Below, piece after piece: positions 1-13,194 of a stretch of DNA of 64,000 nt (its first letter is position 1; every line of letters begins with the position of its first letter). A program made the translations under genes and the position numbers. The notes below the pieces were generated by a model that saw only the letters and a program-made list of their open reading frames with translations, was not told the origin of the DNA and searched no databases. The DNA is from Acytostelium subglobosum LB1 (Eukaryota > Evosea > Eumycetozoa > Acytosteliales > Acytosteliaceae), in NCBI RefSeq assembly GCF_000787575.1, contig NW_012236514.1, positions 124,001 to 188,000 on the forward strand, in the 5' to 3' direction.

Positions 1-2252
1 GTACAACAAAGTGTGGAGAATAAGTTTGTAAGATAGGTAGGCAGGTAGGAATAGAGGAATGTAATGTTATTGGATAATGGCAATGAGTGGAGTGGAGGAG
101 TGACCTCGAGGTAATAGGTGATCACAAGTGAGAAATGAGGGTTATAGACTATTGTCAATGTGAAACCATCAGGTGCAATGGAATTAATTAATGGATTGGA
201 AAAGGAATGGGGACGAAGTTGTTTGTTTGATTGATTGATTGCTTGAATTGAATGAGAATGGAGTGAAGAGAGTGAGAGCTTGGCTTTGGGTGGAGCGATG
301 TGGTGCATGTTCAACGAAGAGCGTGTCTCTTTCTCTGGCAGGCCTGGCAACACAATCACACTCTTACACTCACACTCAGCAGTCAGGTGATGATGGTGGT
401 GGTGGTTCTTGGTTTGGTTGGATGTGATGACAGCACGATCATGATATATTTACCAAGAGCAAGACTTGGCACCAACAACTACATTGAGCATCATCACCAC
501 CATCATACCAATCATAATGAGCTCATGATTAGAAGAGAGGCGACGATTACGAGTGGTTAACAACAATTGTTGTATTTAAAGAATGGTGATGAGTGGCTGA
601 GCTCAGGGGAGGACGTGGAATGGAACACTAATGTTTGAACAAACTAATACGCGATCAAGAAAGTACTCACAATACTCACACACCCATTCATTCATCAATC
701 ATGTGACTTCATAGTGAGTGCTGTGGGTGGTGAATGGGAGTTGTTGTTGTGTGATGTGGTGGATGGCTGCGACTTAGTAGTTGTCTTGCCGTTATGCCAA
801 TGCACAGTAGTGTTGCTATTACTATGATTGATGGGGGAAAGGTGTTTATGTGTTGTTGAGCAGCAATATGGAGTTGATGCTCGAGCATCAAACAATGTAC
901 ACACACACAAGCTTCGAATGTAAGTACGTGTCGTCCATCCATTCATTCATTCTTTCATTCACCTCTAGCAACTCCAACGGTCAACGAGCAATGGAGTGAA
1001 AGCCTTGAGTAGTTGGGGCGAGAACAATACAAGTCCACCTACTACTAAAGGTGGTCGGAAACAAAATTTGTATGGTATCACATGATCCAGTTATAATAAT
1101 ATTATAACCAGGTAAACACTCGTCTGTTGCACTTTACCTACCCTATAATTATTATTGATGATGTTATATTATTAACCTGTTCATATGATGATGATCTGGT
1201 ACCTAGTTGATTCGAACTAAACTAATTAATGTCTAAGTCTATATATTATTATTATTATTATTATTTAGATGATAGAAGAGTGATTGGAAATGCCAGCCAG
1301 TCACTGATGATCAATCAAATAGTGGGATTTATGATAAGTGACAATGATGATGAAGATGATGAAGATGATGTTTGTGGAATCCACAAATACCATCGTACAT
1401 ATTATTGATGGTCCAACAACAAGAACAACAACAACAACAACAACAACATACAACACATCACATTTATGTTGTTGATTGAAACATACCAAAGATGGATGGA
1501 TATTGACGAGACGGAAAAGGACACATCATACCATACTTGCAAGCACCTTTTCAAAGTGACACTGGAGTGAACCGGCCGGCCTGAGATGAGATGCCCTGGC
1601 CGTGATCATCCACAAGTGTATGGTTGTAATGGGCGAGTGTGAGTGATTAAAAGATTGATTGATTGATTGGTATGATATGTTATGTTGGAGTAAGTGATTG
1701 AATGAGTTGAGCTCAGTGAGTGGCTGTGATCGTAAGCAATGGAGACCATGGCAACAGGTTCTCTCACTACCATATCGGTGGTGGCCTGTACGTGATGCGT
1801 AGCTGATGTGTGATCTCATCTCCGATGCTGATTAGAAAATTGATACCAATTGTATTAGGTTGATAGGATAACATAAGATATGATATGATACTGATGAGAT
1901 GTGATGAGTTATTGATTGGTGGTGTGTAAGTGTGTGTGCGTGTGTGAGAGTTAGAGGTGATTGCCACATTGAGTGGATGTGGGATGCATTGGCAATGGCA
2001 ACTTGTGGAACGCATATGATGTTGCAAGATAGATGAGATTGTGTATTTGTGTGATGTGATGATGTAAGTGATCGTGTGAATGGATATAGATTGTATATAG
2101 ATCCCTTATCTATATAAGTTGCTTTGATTGATTGATTGATTGATTGATTGATNNNNNNNNNNNNNNNNNNNNNNNNNNNNNNNNNNNNNNNNNNNNNNNN
2201 NNNNNNNNNNNNNNNNNNNNNNNNNNNNNNNNNNNNNNNNNNNNNNNNNNNN

Positions 2253-2285
<33 letters not shown>

Positions 2286-3644
2286 GGCTGGGCTTGGAGG
2301 GTTATCCCTCACACAATGATTTTGTTGCGCCTGGAGGCACAAAGAATATATGTTGTTGATGTTATGGAAGTTGATGGTTGTAGTTGGATTGAAGAATGAA
2401 CTGGTTGAAGTTGGAATGTGAACCCTACCTATTATTATAATAAATTAAAACTACACTACTAAACTATTTTTATTATATATATGTATGAATGTATATATAC
2501 TTATAAATATATCTAGATCGATATATTACAATGACCAGGTGTCTGGGTAGATGGAGACCCTACATCGTCCGTGATGAACATTGGGAGTTGCAATGAATTA
2601 TCCAGGAACAAGGCTTTTGTTAATTATTGAGCCATGACTTTGTGCCTCACTTCCTCACCAACCTTGCACAGACCGTAGCATCACTGGGCATTCTAGGTCA
2701 GCATGATGTTGTTAGTTACATCACGATCAAGGGTATGGTATCATGTTCATTCTTTTTCATTCTCTCATGTGATCAATTATCAAACATTCGGAATGACTGA
2801 CTCTGATGAGGTCCACACATTGAACTTTAAGGGCGTTCCGATTGCGCTGGATCGTTAGCTGAGCTGAGGGGCACCACATGATTGATCTTTTTTGTCTCTC
2901 TCTCGTTCAGTAATCAATCAATCATTCACATTTATATGATCAAGAGTCACGACCAAAGTGACAACCAATCAACAAATAGGGAGGTGGACAAGTGCTCGTC
3001 CAAGTAGCGTCGTCCTCGGATGGATGTGGTGGGGTGGGTTTTGGTGCGTGAGGGTTTATGCCCTACCAACGCAAAACAAGGCCCTTGTTGGGGGCTTGCT
3101 GGAGATCACCCCGACATGACCCATGCGTGTGTTGCGACCAACGTGGGTAATTGATTGGATGGACGGATGGTTGGTCTGGGCGACTGTTGCCTCAGCCAAT
3201 CAATCGCTAACGATTGGGCACCGTTAAATCGCTCAAAAAGTAATAGGCGTTCACCTACTCACTACAACTTCTGCATTCGTATTATCATTCAATCAACCAA
3301 TCATTCAATCATTCAGTCAATCACACTTCGCTTCACTGCACTTCACTCTTGAATAACTGTTTGACCTTTCATGGGTTCCTGTTCGTCGTCGACAAGTGGG
3401 AAGCGCTGCGAGATCAGGAGCATAGCACTCTTGTGATCAGTCGCGAATAACTCGCTTCGTTGTCGTCCATTTATTCGATTCTACATAATATCCACAATGG
3501 CAATGGATAAGGGTACTGACTATGAGCGAGTCAGTAGAATGGGTGATCACTCACTTCGAGAGGCGCGAGCGAGTGCAAGAGAGATATTGGGGACCGTTGG
3601 TTGGTTGACCAGTCTAGTGCGACCACAAATGCTATCGCGACAGT
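1..3644. other. Long gene-poor, repeat-rich spacer
   Basis: I see no convincing gene here. Open frames are short, rich in His/Thr/Ser from CA and TC repeats, and resemble no family I know. The stretch holds (ATT)n near 1242-1266, (CAA)n near 1426-1446, TTGA runs around the assembly gap, and a possible hairpin near 3196-3217 (CCAATC paired with GATTGG). No T-arm-like tRNA signal is visible. The part from about 2,520 to 3,640 is less repetitive and could hold promoter sequence or a non-coding RNA, but nothing in it identifies one. Confidence 0.5.
2123..2284. repeat. (TTGA)n tetranucleotide tract interrupted by a 100-N assembly gap
   Basis: TTGA/ATTG units run into the unknown bases at 2153-2252 from both sides, in the same register and orientation. 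The gap is exactly 100 N, which is usually a placeholder, so the true array length is unknown. The assembler probably broke on this repeat. Confidence 0.9.
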
Positions 3645-6600
3645 TCATAGTACCTTGCACATGCACACTCTGAAGTCCTTCCTTGTGAACCACGCTCGCT
3701 TAAGCTCAAGGGCAAGGTCCTCAAGCTTGACGGGTTTGGCCAGATACTGACACATACCGCTCAAGAGACACTTGTCCTTGTCCTCGCTGAAGGCGTTCGC
3801 GGTCATTCCAACGATATGGGGCCCGCTGTTGGGGAACATCTGTCGAATCTTGGAAGTAGCACCGCAGCCATCCAACTCGGGCATCTGCATGTCCATGAGT
3901 ACGACGTCCACCATCTCGTTCTTTTCCAGATACTCGACGGCTTCCTTTCCATTCACAACAAACACAATCTCATCACCGTCATATCCCATTCTGGTCAAGT
4001 ATCTCTTTGCTACCTTTTGATTCACGAGACTGTCCTCAGCACTATAATTGATTGATTGAACAGTTAGTAACTGTTTGATTGATTGATTGATTGATCGACC
4101 AATTATACATACACCATGATCTTCAGGGGATACTTCCCACCGATTTGTTCGAGAGGTACTTCGTTGTCAAGGTTAAAGGAGTTCTTGCGGTTGGGTGATT
4201 GGCTGCTGTCAAAGGTAAATTGAGGTAGGACAAGTCCAGGCGATTGGATCAATGGTGATGGAGAGAAGTTGCAACTGATGCTATCGTAGATGGCCAATGG
4301 TGAGCATCTCCTCGCGCGCTTGAATGTGGGTACAGGTGATGAGTCGTCGAAAGTGTCGTCAGATTCTTCTTCATTATCGTCTTCATCCAACCTGTGCTTG
4401 ACCTGTGGGTTTGGTCGAGATTGCTGATGTTGTTGTTGTTGCTGTATCTGTAGCTGTTGTTGTTGTTGCTCATGGGATAGAGCGTCGCCGCCACCCCCAC
4501 CACCACCGAGACTGGCGAGGGAACCAGGACTCTGGAAGGTGATGATTGGCGGCAGCTCAATAGCATTGCTCTTGGTAAAGTATAGTAGGTTGGTCTCCAA
4601 CATCTCTCTGAGTGTCTTGTTCTTGATTGGTCTCTTTAGCAATGGCATGAGTTGCGATGGTTTGTTGTATCCGACCAAGATCGGCTTAAAGTTGGTATTG
4701 GTGTCATTGGTGTATCGCACCAACAGGTCCTGCTGGGATGAGTCTTCGGCAACATTCTTCCATTCGGGTTCGTCGATGAGGAATGCCACATCGAGTTTCT
4801 TTCCAACCTGTACATTGGCCTTGAGTTCATCAATGACCGTCGACATCTCGGCGATGGACGTTACAACGTTTGTGCCCAGCTCCCACTCGCGGGTCCACCC
4901 AGTTACCATCGCTGCAAACTCCTGTCGCGTCGTCATGAGTATGACCTGTGACTGCTTGTTGCCAGACTGCGACACCATCGTGGGGCTCTGTTGCAGTATG
5001 TTTGGGTCAGGGAGAAGGGGTGAGCGCCTGGCTGGGACTGCGGCCAGACACTTGAGGAAGGGACTGTTGTTGGCGTCAGGGAAGAACACCTGCACTGTAA
5101 AGTTGAACACCGAGCCCTTCTTTGGCTCGCTTCTGAACCAGATGTCTCCGCCAAGTACCTGTGTCAGACGCTTGGAGATGGCCAGTCCCAGACCACTGCC
5201 ACCATACTTGCGGGACATGGACGCGTCGTACTGTGAAAAGGCCTGGAAGAGCTTCTCGCGTCCCGCCTCAGGTATGCCAATGCCAGTGTCCTCAACCCAG
5301 AACTGTATCTTGCCATAGCGACCGCCCATGTGGCGTGAGGTCAGGTGAGATGATGACTGTGACAGGGACAGCGGGTCGAACGAGCAGCCGACCCGAATGG
5401 TGCCGCCCTCTGGCGTGAACTTGACAGAGTTGGACAGCAGGTTGGTCATGACCTGAATGATTCGATAGTAGTCGCCAACGACCACGGGTAGCGTGTTGAA
5501 GTCAATCTGATAGATGATCTCCAGATTCTTCTTCTCAACGAGTGCGGCCACAATGTCCACGCTGTCCTCCACGATCTTGTTTGGCGTGAACTCTGCCTCT
5601 TCGAGTGTTATCTTGTTCTCCTCGAGCTTGCTTAGGTCCAGGATGTTGGTGATCAGTTTGAGCAGTGCATCGGCACACATGTTTACAGTCTTGCAGCAGT
5701 CCAGTTGATCGGAGGACAACGTCTCTGAACTGATCAACCATGAGTTCATTCCAATGATGCCGGCCAGTGGTGTCCTCATCTCGTGTGACATGGTCTGCAA
5801 GAAGATGGCCTTGCACTTCTCGGCCTTCTCAATGCGATCCTGTGCGGTCTTTTGGTCGTGCGTGTCGGTACACGAGCCAATCCAACGCACGGGTCCGCCA
5901 CTTGTCTCGCGGTACGGCTCAGCGCGAACCAGGAACCAGCGGTCGCTACCGCCTGCTGGACTGTTGAGGAGGATCTCGGCCTCGAATCGCTTGGTGTTCA
6001 CGAGACAGTCGACCCAAAGGCGGTCGGTGGCTTCGCCCGAGCCGCTGACATCGCTCGCCAGCGAGGCCCAGGACAGTCGCTGTCCGGGCGCGTCAACGCC
6101 AAGGAAGTCGATCCACTTTCTATTTACAAACTCGATGACGCCTCGCGAGTCCGTCACCCATACGATCTGTGGAATGGACTCGAGTATGTACTTGAGTCTG
6201 ATCTCTGTGCAATGATCGACGCGCTGCTCTATGTTGCTCTGGAGTGACTCGAGCTTGTTGCGGTACTCGCGCTCCAATGCCAATGTCTTGTACTTGGTGA
6301 CGCCCTCTTTGATGACCTCCTCGGCCATGAAGTAGAAGCGTGGCGCACCCGTCGACGAGCGGCCCATCATATCAATGGTACAACGCTTCCAGATGACCTG
6401 GTCTGTGAATAAATCGTCCTCCTTTGGCACGTAGCCCGAGTGGACGTATCTAGGATATGAGAACTTGACCATCTTTCCATTCTTTAAACACTTGACCATA
6501 TTCTTTGTCCACAAAGTCAAGAAGTACTCTGGCAACTCCAATTCCTCTCTCGCCAAATATCCATCCAATGTCTTCTTCACAACGTCCTTGATTGGTGAGA

Positions 6601-6992
6601 ACTTTCCAAGTGTTTCCTTTGTGGCTATTCATGAGTGCGTGTCTGTGTCAGCGCGACCATGCTACGCCATGCCGTGTCAATCAATCAAACATACCTTTGT
6701 TTGACGCTATAAATCTAAAGTCGTAGCGTTTGTGAATTGGCAGTGATTGGTCTGCGCTGGTTTTGTACAGGTCGACGATGCCAACCATCGATGGTAGATT
6801 GTCAAAGAATACATAGATCATTTCATGTTGTTCCTCGGATTGATAATGTTCGGACAATTCACAAGTCTCTACTGAGCTCCAATCTGCAGCCTGTCCAGAA
6901 CTACATAAACTATTATTATTTCCATTATAACCTCCACTTCCACTTCCATTATTACTACTAGATGATGTTGTTGTTGGTATTAAAATCTCCAT
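3645..6992 (-). CDS. Hybrid histidine kinase (PAS-PAS-HisKA-HATPase-pseudoreceiver-receiver)
   Basis: This is a phosphorelay sensor kinase of about 1068 aa in three exons: 6992-6695, 6624-4113 and 4041-3645. Both introns begin GTATGT and the phases agree. The order of domains is a Ser/Asn/Gly-rich start, a PAS-like region (about 58-230), a second PAS (about 244-354), and a HisKA domain with the SHEMRTPL H-box (phosphorylated His near 380). A HATPase domain follows with N-box NLLSNSVKF, G1 DTGIGIP and G2 GGSGLGLA. Next is a receiver-like stretch ending in KRPIKN but with no obvious phospho-acceptor. After an acidic, Gln-rich linker comes a C-terminal receiver with an ED acid pair (939-940), phospho-acceptor Asp987 in VVLMDMQMPELDG, and the conserved Lys in AKPVK. 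No transmembrane helix is evident, so it is probably cytosolic. It belongs to the dictyostelid Dhk/DokA group, but I cannot assign the ortholog. All catalytic motifs are intact. Confidence 0.93.
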
Positions 6993-8717
6993 TGTTGTGT
7001 TGTTCTTGTGTATATATATATATATTGATTGTTGAATGATTGAATGGTTGATTGATTGATTGATTGTTTCCTCGAGGAATAAATAATAATAAAGTTGAGC
7101 TGGGATTAATCCAGTGATGTGAACCTTGTTAACTTATCATATAGATAATATGATAAATAAGATTATAAAAAGTACAGGTATAATTGGGAAAAAGAAGAAG
7201 TATAGGATGAATGAAGTTGACTGAATAACTGGCTGACTGAGTGAGATGTGACAATTCAAGTCTGTTGCGCAACACTGTTACTAGTACTAGTATTATTGTT
7301 GTTGTTGTTTTGTTGGTGGGAACACTTCAGCTGAAGGTGTGGAAGTGTGCGTGTGAATGTTGTGGGTGTGTTTGGAAGAATCTTAATAACTACAAAACTA
7401 TAAAACTATCTTGAAAGAGTGAAAGGATGGGGAGGAAGAGGAGGGTGTGTGAAAAAGAAAGTGCTCTTCACAAAGAGGTGTGTGTGAAGTGAAGTTGGTG
7501 AGGATGGATGGATGACGGAGACGTCTTAGAACTAGTTGGATGTATGGTTGGATGTATGACGATAAGTGTAGTGTCGATTGCAAAAAGGTGAAAATCACCA
7601 TGTGCAGGTAGGTATGGTCGTCGGTGATGTTGAGAGAGCTCAATGTTCCTTGAGGGAAAGGGTGGAGGCCCAGGCTGGAAGTGAAATGATAATGGCGGTT
7701 GGACGACTGTGTGTGAATGTGTGCGTGTTGAAGAAGGTGGGCGACGTGTGGTTGTTGTATCTCTTTTTTTGTACCCTAGTTGTATTTGTTTGAAACAACA
7801 AGAACAACTGTTAATCAAAACACGTGACGTTGGTTGAGTCGGTTGGTTGCTTTGGTTGGTTCGTTCGATGGATGGATGTGTTGGTTTACTCTCTCGCAAT
7901 ACTCTATCGAATGGGTGTAGTGTTTGATTGATGATGGATGCTGCTGTTTAGACTGAGCCCGTTCGAATCTATGTCCGCATCTGTGTGTGTCTCTCTCGTC
8001 TTTTCGTTGTAATACTAGTGGGTATGGAATGCTGGTATGATCTATCTGATTGGTGCAACTATGTACATGTGTGTTGATGGTGGTTTTATAAAAATAAGAC
8101 CTTTGGTTGGATGGTCACCAATAAAGAGGAGGTGAACACACTTTTGTTGTTGTCAATGGATGAACCATCCACAAACATACACAAAGTCTCCGATACCCAT
8201 TTTGCAAAACATTAACAAAAACAATGTTATAACCCTAAAAGGCAATTTTTATAGATTCCTTTTGTTGATTGGGCAACCCATAGATAGAACAAAACGACCA
8301 TTATCTAATCATGATTTTAAAATAATAATAAATAGACAACTAAACAGATATATTTATTTTTATAACCATGTTAATAACAATGAGTTGTTGATTGTGTTGT
8401 TGTGTCATGATGAGTTGTGTTAATTACAATTTGTTTCCCGTACTTATTACCACATTCATTTATATCACCTGACATTCATACAAATATACATCATTGATGT
8501 CGATGTCCGCATCAAATGTCCGCATTACTAATGAATTGAACGGGGTGGGGGTTTCCATTGATGGTAAACACTCTTTATTTATCACTATCATCATAATGTT
8601 GAACATCATGTTTATGTCATTAGGATAATCCTATAAATACAAGTCAATTGTCGTGTCTTTGGATTATTATTATTTTTCATTCTAAATATATTTATTTATA
8701 ATATTAATATATTAATA
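6993..8717. other. Intergenic region between divergent kinase and methyltransferase genes
   Basis: This is a shared upstream region for two divergent genes. Next to the kinase start is a (TA)n tract followed by TTGA repeats. The middle is low-complexity TG/GT-rich DNA. The last 600 bp turn very AT-rich, as expected for a dictyostelid promoter and leader. Open frames here are shadows of the simple sequence. No RNA gene was recognised. Confidence 0.5.
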
Positions 8718-9864
8718 ATGCAATCAAATAATAATATTTATAAATCAACAACAATGTTGAGTGAAGGTCCAGCAAAGTTATTGGATATCATCAATGGTAT
8801 GGCAAAGACTCGTGCTTTGTATACTGCGGCAAAGTTGAATGTAGCACATGCCATACCAATTGATGGAAAGAGATCAAGTGATGAGATTGCCAATGAGGTT
8901 GGCTGTGACAAATCAGCACTCTATCGTTTACTTCGCGCATTGACTCAGATTGGTGTATTCCACGAGTGTGAAGATCAAGATGGTGTATTTGAACACAACT
9001 CTGCTTCATTGGGACTACTTCAAGAGAATCTACGAGACTATGTATTGTTCAATGGTCAATCGGCGACATACCGTGCATGGGAGGTGTTGCCCGTGAGTAT
9101 CGAGACTGGCACATCTAGTTTGTCCAAGGCACTGGATGGACTCGAATTCTTTGACTACCTTGAGACGCGTCCAGAGGAAGCATTGGTCTTTGGTCGCGCA
9201 ATGACTGCCATAACAACAAAGATGGCGCCACATCTTGTTGCCAGGACTGACTTTAGTGGCTTTGACACTGTTGCCGACCTTGGCGGATCAGAGGGCATCC
9301 TTCTGAATGCCGTACTCAAGGCCAATCCATCGATCAAGACTGGTATCAACTTTGACCTGCCCAACTTGATTGCCAAGTACCAAGCCTTACCCTCACGCCA
9401 AGCGTCACTTGACCCACGCTTCAAAGATGTTGGTGGATCATTCTTTGACTCGGTACCTCAGGCTGACCTGTACATGCTCAAGAACATCCTTCATGATTGG
9501 AATGACGAGAGTGTGATCAACATCTTCAAGACCATCATCAAGTCCATGAAGCCATCATCCAAGATCTATGTATTCGACTACCTAGTTGGCAACGAGAAGA
9601 ATGAGAATCAGACAACGGTCGTTTGGATGGACTTGAGTATGTGTCTGTGTGTCTGTGTGTCTGGGTGGGAGGTGTTGGTCGATGGGATAGTTCCATATTC
9701 ATATACTAACAATATATCAATCAAACATAGAGATGCTCAACTTTAACAATGGCAAAGAGAGGACTGTGAAGGATTGGCAAGAGATTGCCAAACAAACTGG
9801 ATTGACTGTTGAGCGAGTTGAGACTTCCCCAATGGTTCCAGCTTTGATTGTATTTAGAAAGTAG
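8718..9864 (+). CDS. SAM-dependent O-methyltransferase (plant-type / DIF methyltransferase family)
   Basis: The protein is 350 aa from exons 8718-9636 and 9731-9864, joined in phase 1 across a GTATGT...TAG intron with a TACTAAC box at 9704-9710. It has an N-terminal winged-helix dimerisation region (about 20-100), the SAM-binding motif I VADLGGSEG at 185-193, and the catalytic His of NILHDW (His259). It ends in the usual TSPMVPALIVFRK-type strand. The family transfers a methyl group from SAM to phenolic hydroxyls; in Dictyostelium a relative (DmtA) makes the last step of DIF-1 signal synthesis, and several paralogs exist. The true substrate cannot be read from sequence. A second in-frame Met at 8754 (MLSEGPAK) is an alternative start. 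Without the second exon the C-terminal strand would be lost, which supports the splice. Confidence 0.92.
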
Positions 9865-10201
9865 ACATTCTACTTATGTTTTGGAAGGTACCTGTGTACA
9901 TATATATATATTTATCACAAAAGAATTAAGATAACATCCTTGTGTTTGATCCAAAATAGTAATAAAACAATTTGCGCCAAAATTCAAATTCAAAAACTTA
10001 ACGGTTATTCAACTGTCACAATCAATTTCCGTGACCGTTGTTTGTCCACTTCAATCAATCACATAACAAAATCATACATGTAGAGTTAGACAAATAGTAC
10101 AACACAACTATATATATATTGATTGAACAAACAGACAACATAACATTCGCCTTCAAGCGACAATCAATCAATCAATCTATCACAAGGTGTGACATATAAG
10201 A
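9865..10201. other. Intergenic spacer, methyltransferase to Mps1-like kinase
   Basis: AT-rich, with AATAAAAC near 9960 that may serve as a polyadenylation signal for the upstream gene. TTGA/TCAA repeats and a (TA)n tract near 10112 probably mark the leader of the kinase gene. No gene is visible. Confidence 0.5.
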
Positions 10202-13032
10202 ATGTCCACAATCACTACTCGTATGCCAATGAGAGGCAACAATGAGAACTATAACCCCAACATAGGTGGTGCTGCATCAACAGCAACCCTTCAGGCAAAG
10301 TCACCAGACCAGCCTCATCAATATCCAAACAGCCATGCGCTGAGGACTCCAATGGGTCCACCATCATACCCTGCATCACATAGTCATGGTACGGCAGCCG
10401 GTCAATCACATCATCACGACCAACAACAGCATCAACAACAAGTGGCAGACCATCCAGCAACTGCACTCTCGCCAATCACAATGGCAGTGCGTGATGCTTC
10501 ACAACAGGATGTCTCACATCCTACATGGTGGCTTCAGATCATTACACAAGAGCTCGACAAGTTACCACAGGAAATGCCAGTGCACAGCATACAAAGAATG
10601 CTAAACATATTCCAGAGTGCTGTTGCCAACATCATTCACACCGATCACAAACAATCCAACGACTTCTCAACCATCCTCTTAAAGTCTGCCTACTTTCAGA
10701 TGTATGTTATAACACTCCCTATTTGATTGATTGATCATATGTTAACACCTTCCCTAATCCCCACCGGAATCATTCCATCAATCAATCCAACATGGATACC
10801 AGACGCACTCAAAACTTGGAGGATGCAAGGGGAACGCTGAAGTTGATGAAGGCCCATCACATTGGCCTCCAACGTGCTGATTATTATACGACATTCGCAT
10901 TGTTGGAGATGGTCAGTACCAACTTTGACAAAGCCAAGGCAAAGATACAGGAGGGTCTGGACAAGGGCGCCACACCAATCGATCAACTCCAAAATTGCCT
11001 TCAGATGATCTGTCGCGAGGAGTTGGCAATCCAGCAACAGCAACAACAACAACAACAACAGCAGAACAACTCCATTCCGAGCGGTACACCAACCGTCGAG
11101 CATTCACAAATTGTGCACTTATCGCCATCCGACTCATCCATATCATCCAACAACACTACTCCATCGCCAATGTCCATGTCTCATCAGGCCAAGACAGCAC
11201 TCCAGTCCAATCATACTCATTCTCAGACACAAGTCCAGCCATCACAGACACAGACACATACCCAAACACATACACTTACACCATCAACAACAACAACAAG
11301 GACTGTTATAACAGGTTCCACAACATTACCATCCAATTCTAATGTCGCCGAGATGATCAACACTCAACGAATCTCGCGAATGTCTGTATCAAACCTACCG
11401 TTGGGCTCCACTCCATCCAACAAGCCCGCCTCAACGCGATCACAATCAATTCGCCCATTGGGTCTTGGCATGTCAACGAGCCTGATGCTCAGGCGTGTGC
11501 CAACAACAACCGATACCAGCACATCTTCGGACAACTCCACAACAGTTGTCGATGAGCCGTCACGTCCTGCCGTCGACGAGGAGATGGCGTCGGCGGAGGA
11601 ACAAGGCAGGTCCGTGTCGCCCTCGCCCGCAACATCTCCACGATCTCGATCGCCATCCACTGCCACTGACCATCTTCTCGAGGACCTTGACCTGTCTGAC
11701 AACTCTGACGAGTCCACTCCTCATGTGCATACGAGTAGTGTCAAGCCAAACAACACACCTGCGGCCGCACCAACAACACACCATCATCAATCCACCTCAC
11801 TACCAACTCCGCCTGGCCCACCAAGCCAATCTCGACCATCCATATCACTCGCACAACAACCCAGTCGCCACCCATTATACACCAAGCAAGACACGTTACA
11901 AATACAGGAGAAGTTACAAAGACAGATCAAGAAGCCACCTCTTCAACAACAACAACCGGCTGTTGTTGCGCCACAGCCCCTGGCCACTGCCAAAGTATCG
12001 CATATCCCTCCATTGCAAGCCCCATCCAGGACCCAGCCCCATGTCCAACCTCTCCCCCAGCAACAACAATCGGCCAGACAAGTACAGCAGCAACAACAAC
12101 AACAGCAACAACAACAACAGCATCAGCAATCACAAGGCGATGATGAACATATTAATAGATCACAAGCATATGAGGTTGCAAAGGGATGGAGCGAGACTAC
12201 AACGGTCAATGGAAAGTCATATTTGAAGATAGAGTTCATTGGCAAGGGTGGCAGCGGCAAGGTGTACAAGGTGCTGAGCCAGGACCTCAAGATCTACGCG
12301 CTCAAGTATGTGTGTCTAAAGTCGGGCGACAGCGAGGTGGAGTCGCAGATCAACGAGATTGAGATGCTAAAGAAGCTGGTGCACTATGACAACATCATCA
12401 AACTGATCGACAATGAGGTGGACCTGAGGCGCGGCGTCATCCACCTGGTTCTGGAGCTGGGCGACATTGACCTGGCGCGCTTGCTGCAAAAGCAGCAGCA
12501 GGCCAGCGGCCTCAACGAGAACTTGATGCGCATCTACTGGCAGCAGATGCTTGGCGCCGTGCACACGATCCACGAGGAGCGCATCATTCACGGCGACCTC
12601 AAGCCGGCCAACTTTGTCTCGGTGCAGGGCCATCTCAAGCTGATCGACTTTGGCATTGCCAAGGCCATCCAGAACGACACGACCAACATTGTGCGCGACA
12701 GCCACATCGGCACGCTTAACTACATCTCTCCAGAGGCCCTTATCGACACGGGCGGCAACCACTCGTCGCCCCTGATGAAGCTGGGGCGTGCCAGCGACAT
12801 CTGGTCATTGGGCTGCATCCTCTACGAGATGGCCTATGGCTTCTCGCCGTTCAAACAGTTCACCAACATCATGACCAAGTACCAGGCCATTGTCAATCCC
12901 AACCACAAGATATCCTACCCACCACATCGCAACGCCGCGCTCCTGGACGTTCTAAAACGATGTCTACAGCGTGATCCCTTGGCTCGACCCAGCATCCCAG
13001 AGTTATTAGCACATCCATTCCTCAACTGTTAA
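10202..13032 (+). CDS. mps1: Mps1/TTK-type spindle-checkpoint protein kinase
   Basis: The protein is 909 aa from exons 10202-10701 and 10803-13032, joined in phase 2 (GTATGT donor). Residues about 110-260 form a helical region with a WWLQII...RADYYTTFALLE pattern that matches the N-terminal TPR-like domain of Mps1. A long Gln/Ser/Thr/Pro-rich linker with several poly-Gln runs follows. The C-terminal kinase domain (about 640-909) has the Gly loop GKGGSGKV (647-654), the catalytic loop HGDLKPAN (Asp765, Lys767), and DFG at 782-784. The HGDLKPANFV, LKLIDFGIAKAIQ and HIGTLNYISPEAL blocks are signatures of TTK/Mps1, including the 'DTTNIVRDSHIGT' activation loop. The family monitors kinetochore attachment and acts at the spindle assembly checkpoint. 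The kinase part is markedly GC-richer than the linker. All catalytic residues are present. Confidence 0.93.
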
Positions 13033-13194
13033 CAGTTGATTGATTGATGGGCTGGATGGATGGATGGACGCGAACACTCACACACTCACTTGATCAATCA
13101 ATCACTCATTCAATTACTGGATACTACATTCCATGACTGTACTTTATTATTTAGAATGTAATAAATACCTTTGGAGTATGTCCAGTCCTGTTAT

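Noticed and set aside
300-560. Possible small protein with a His-rich end
   Set aside because: Composition comes from CA/CAT repeats, and no start context, splice signal or family is seen.
2153-2252. Apparent 100-base break in a gene
   Set aside because: It is a run of N placed by the assembly, within simple repeats; no coding sequence is adjacent.
4539-5318. 259-codon plus-strand frame
   Set aside because: It is antisense to the conserved histidine kinase exon and has no family resemblance.
7960-7980. tRNA-like GTTCGAATC
   Set aside because: The flanking bases do not pair as a T-arm and no acceptor or D-arm can be formed around it.
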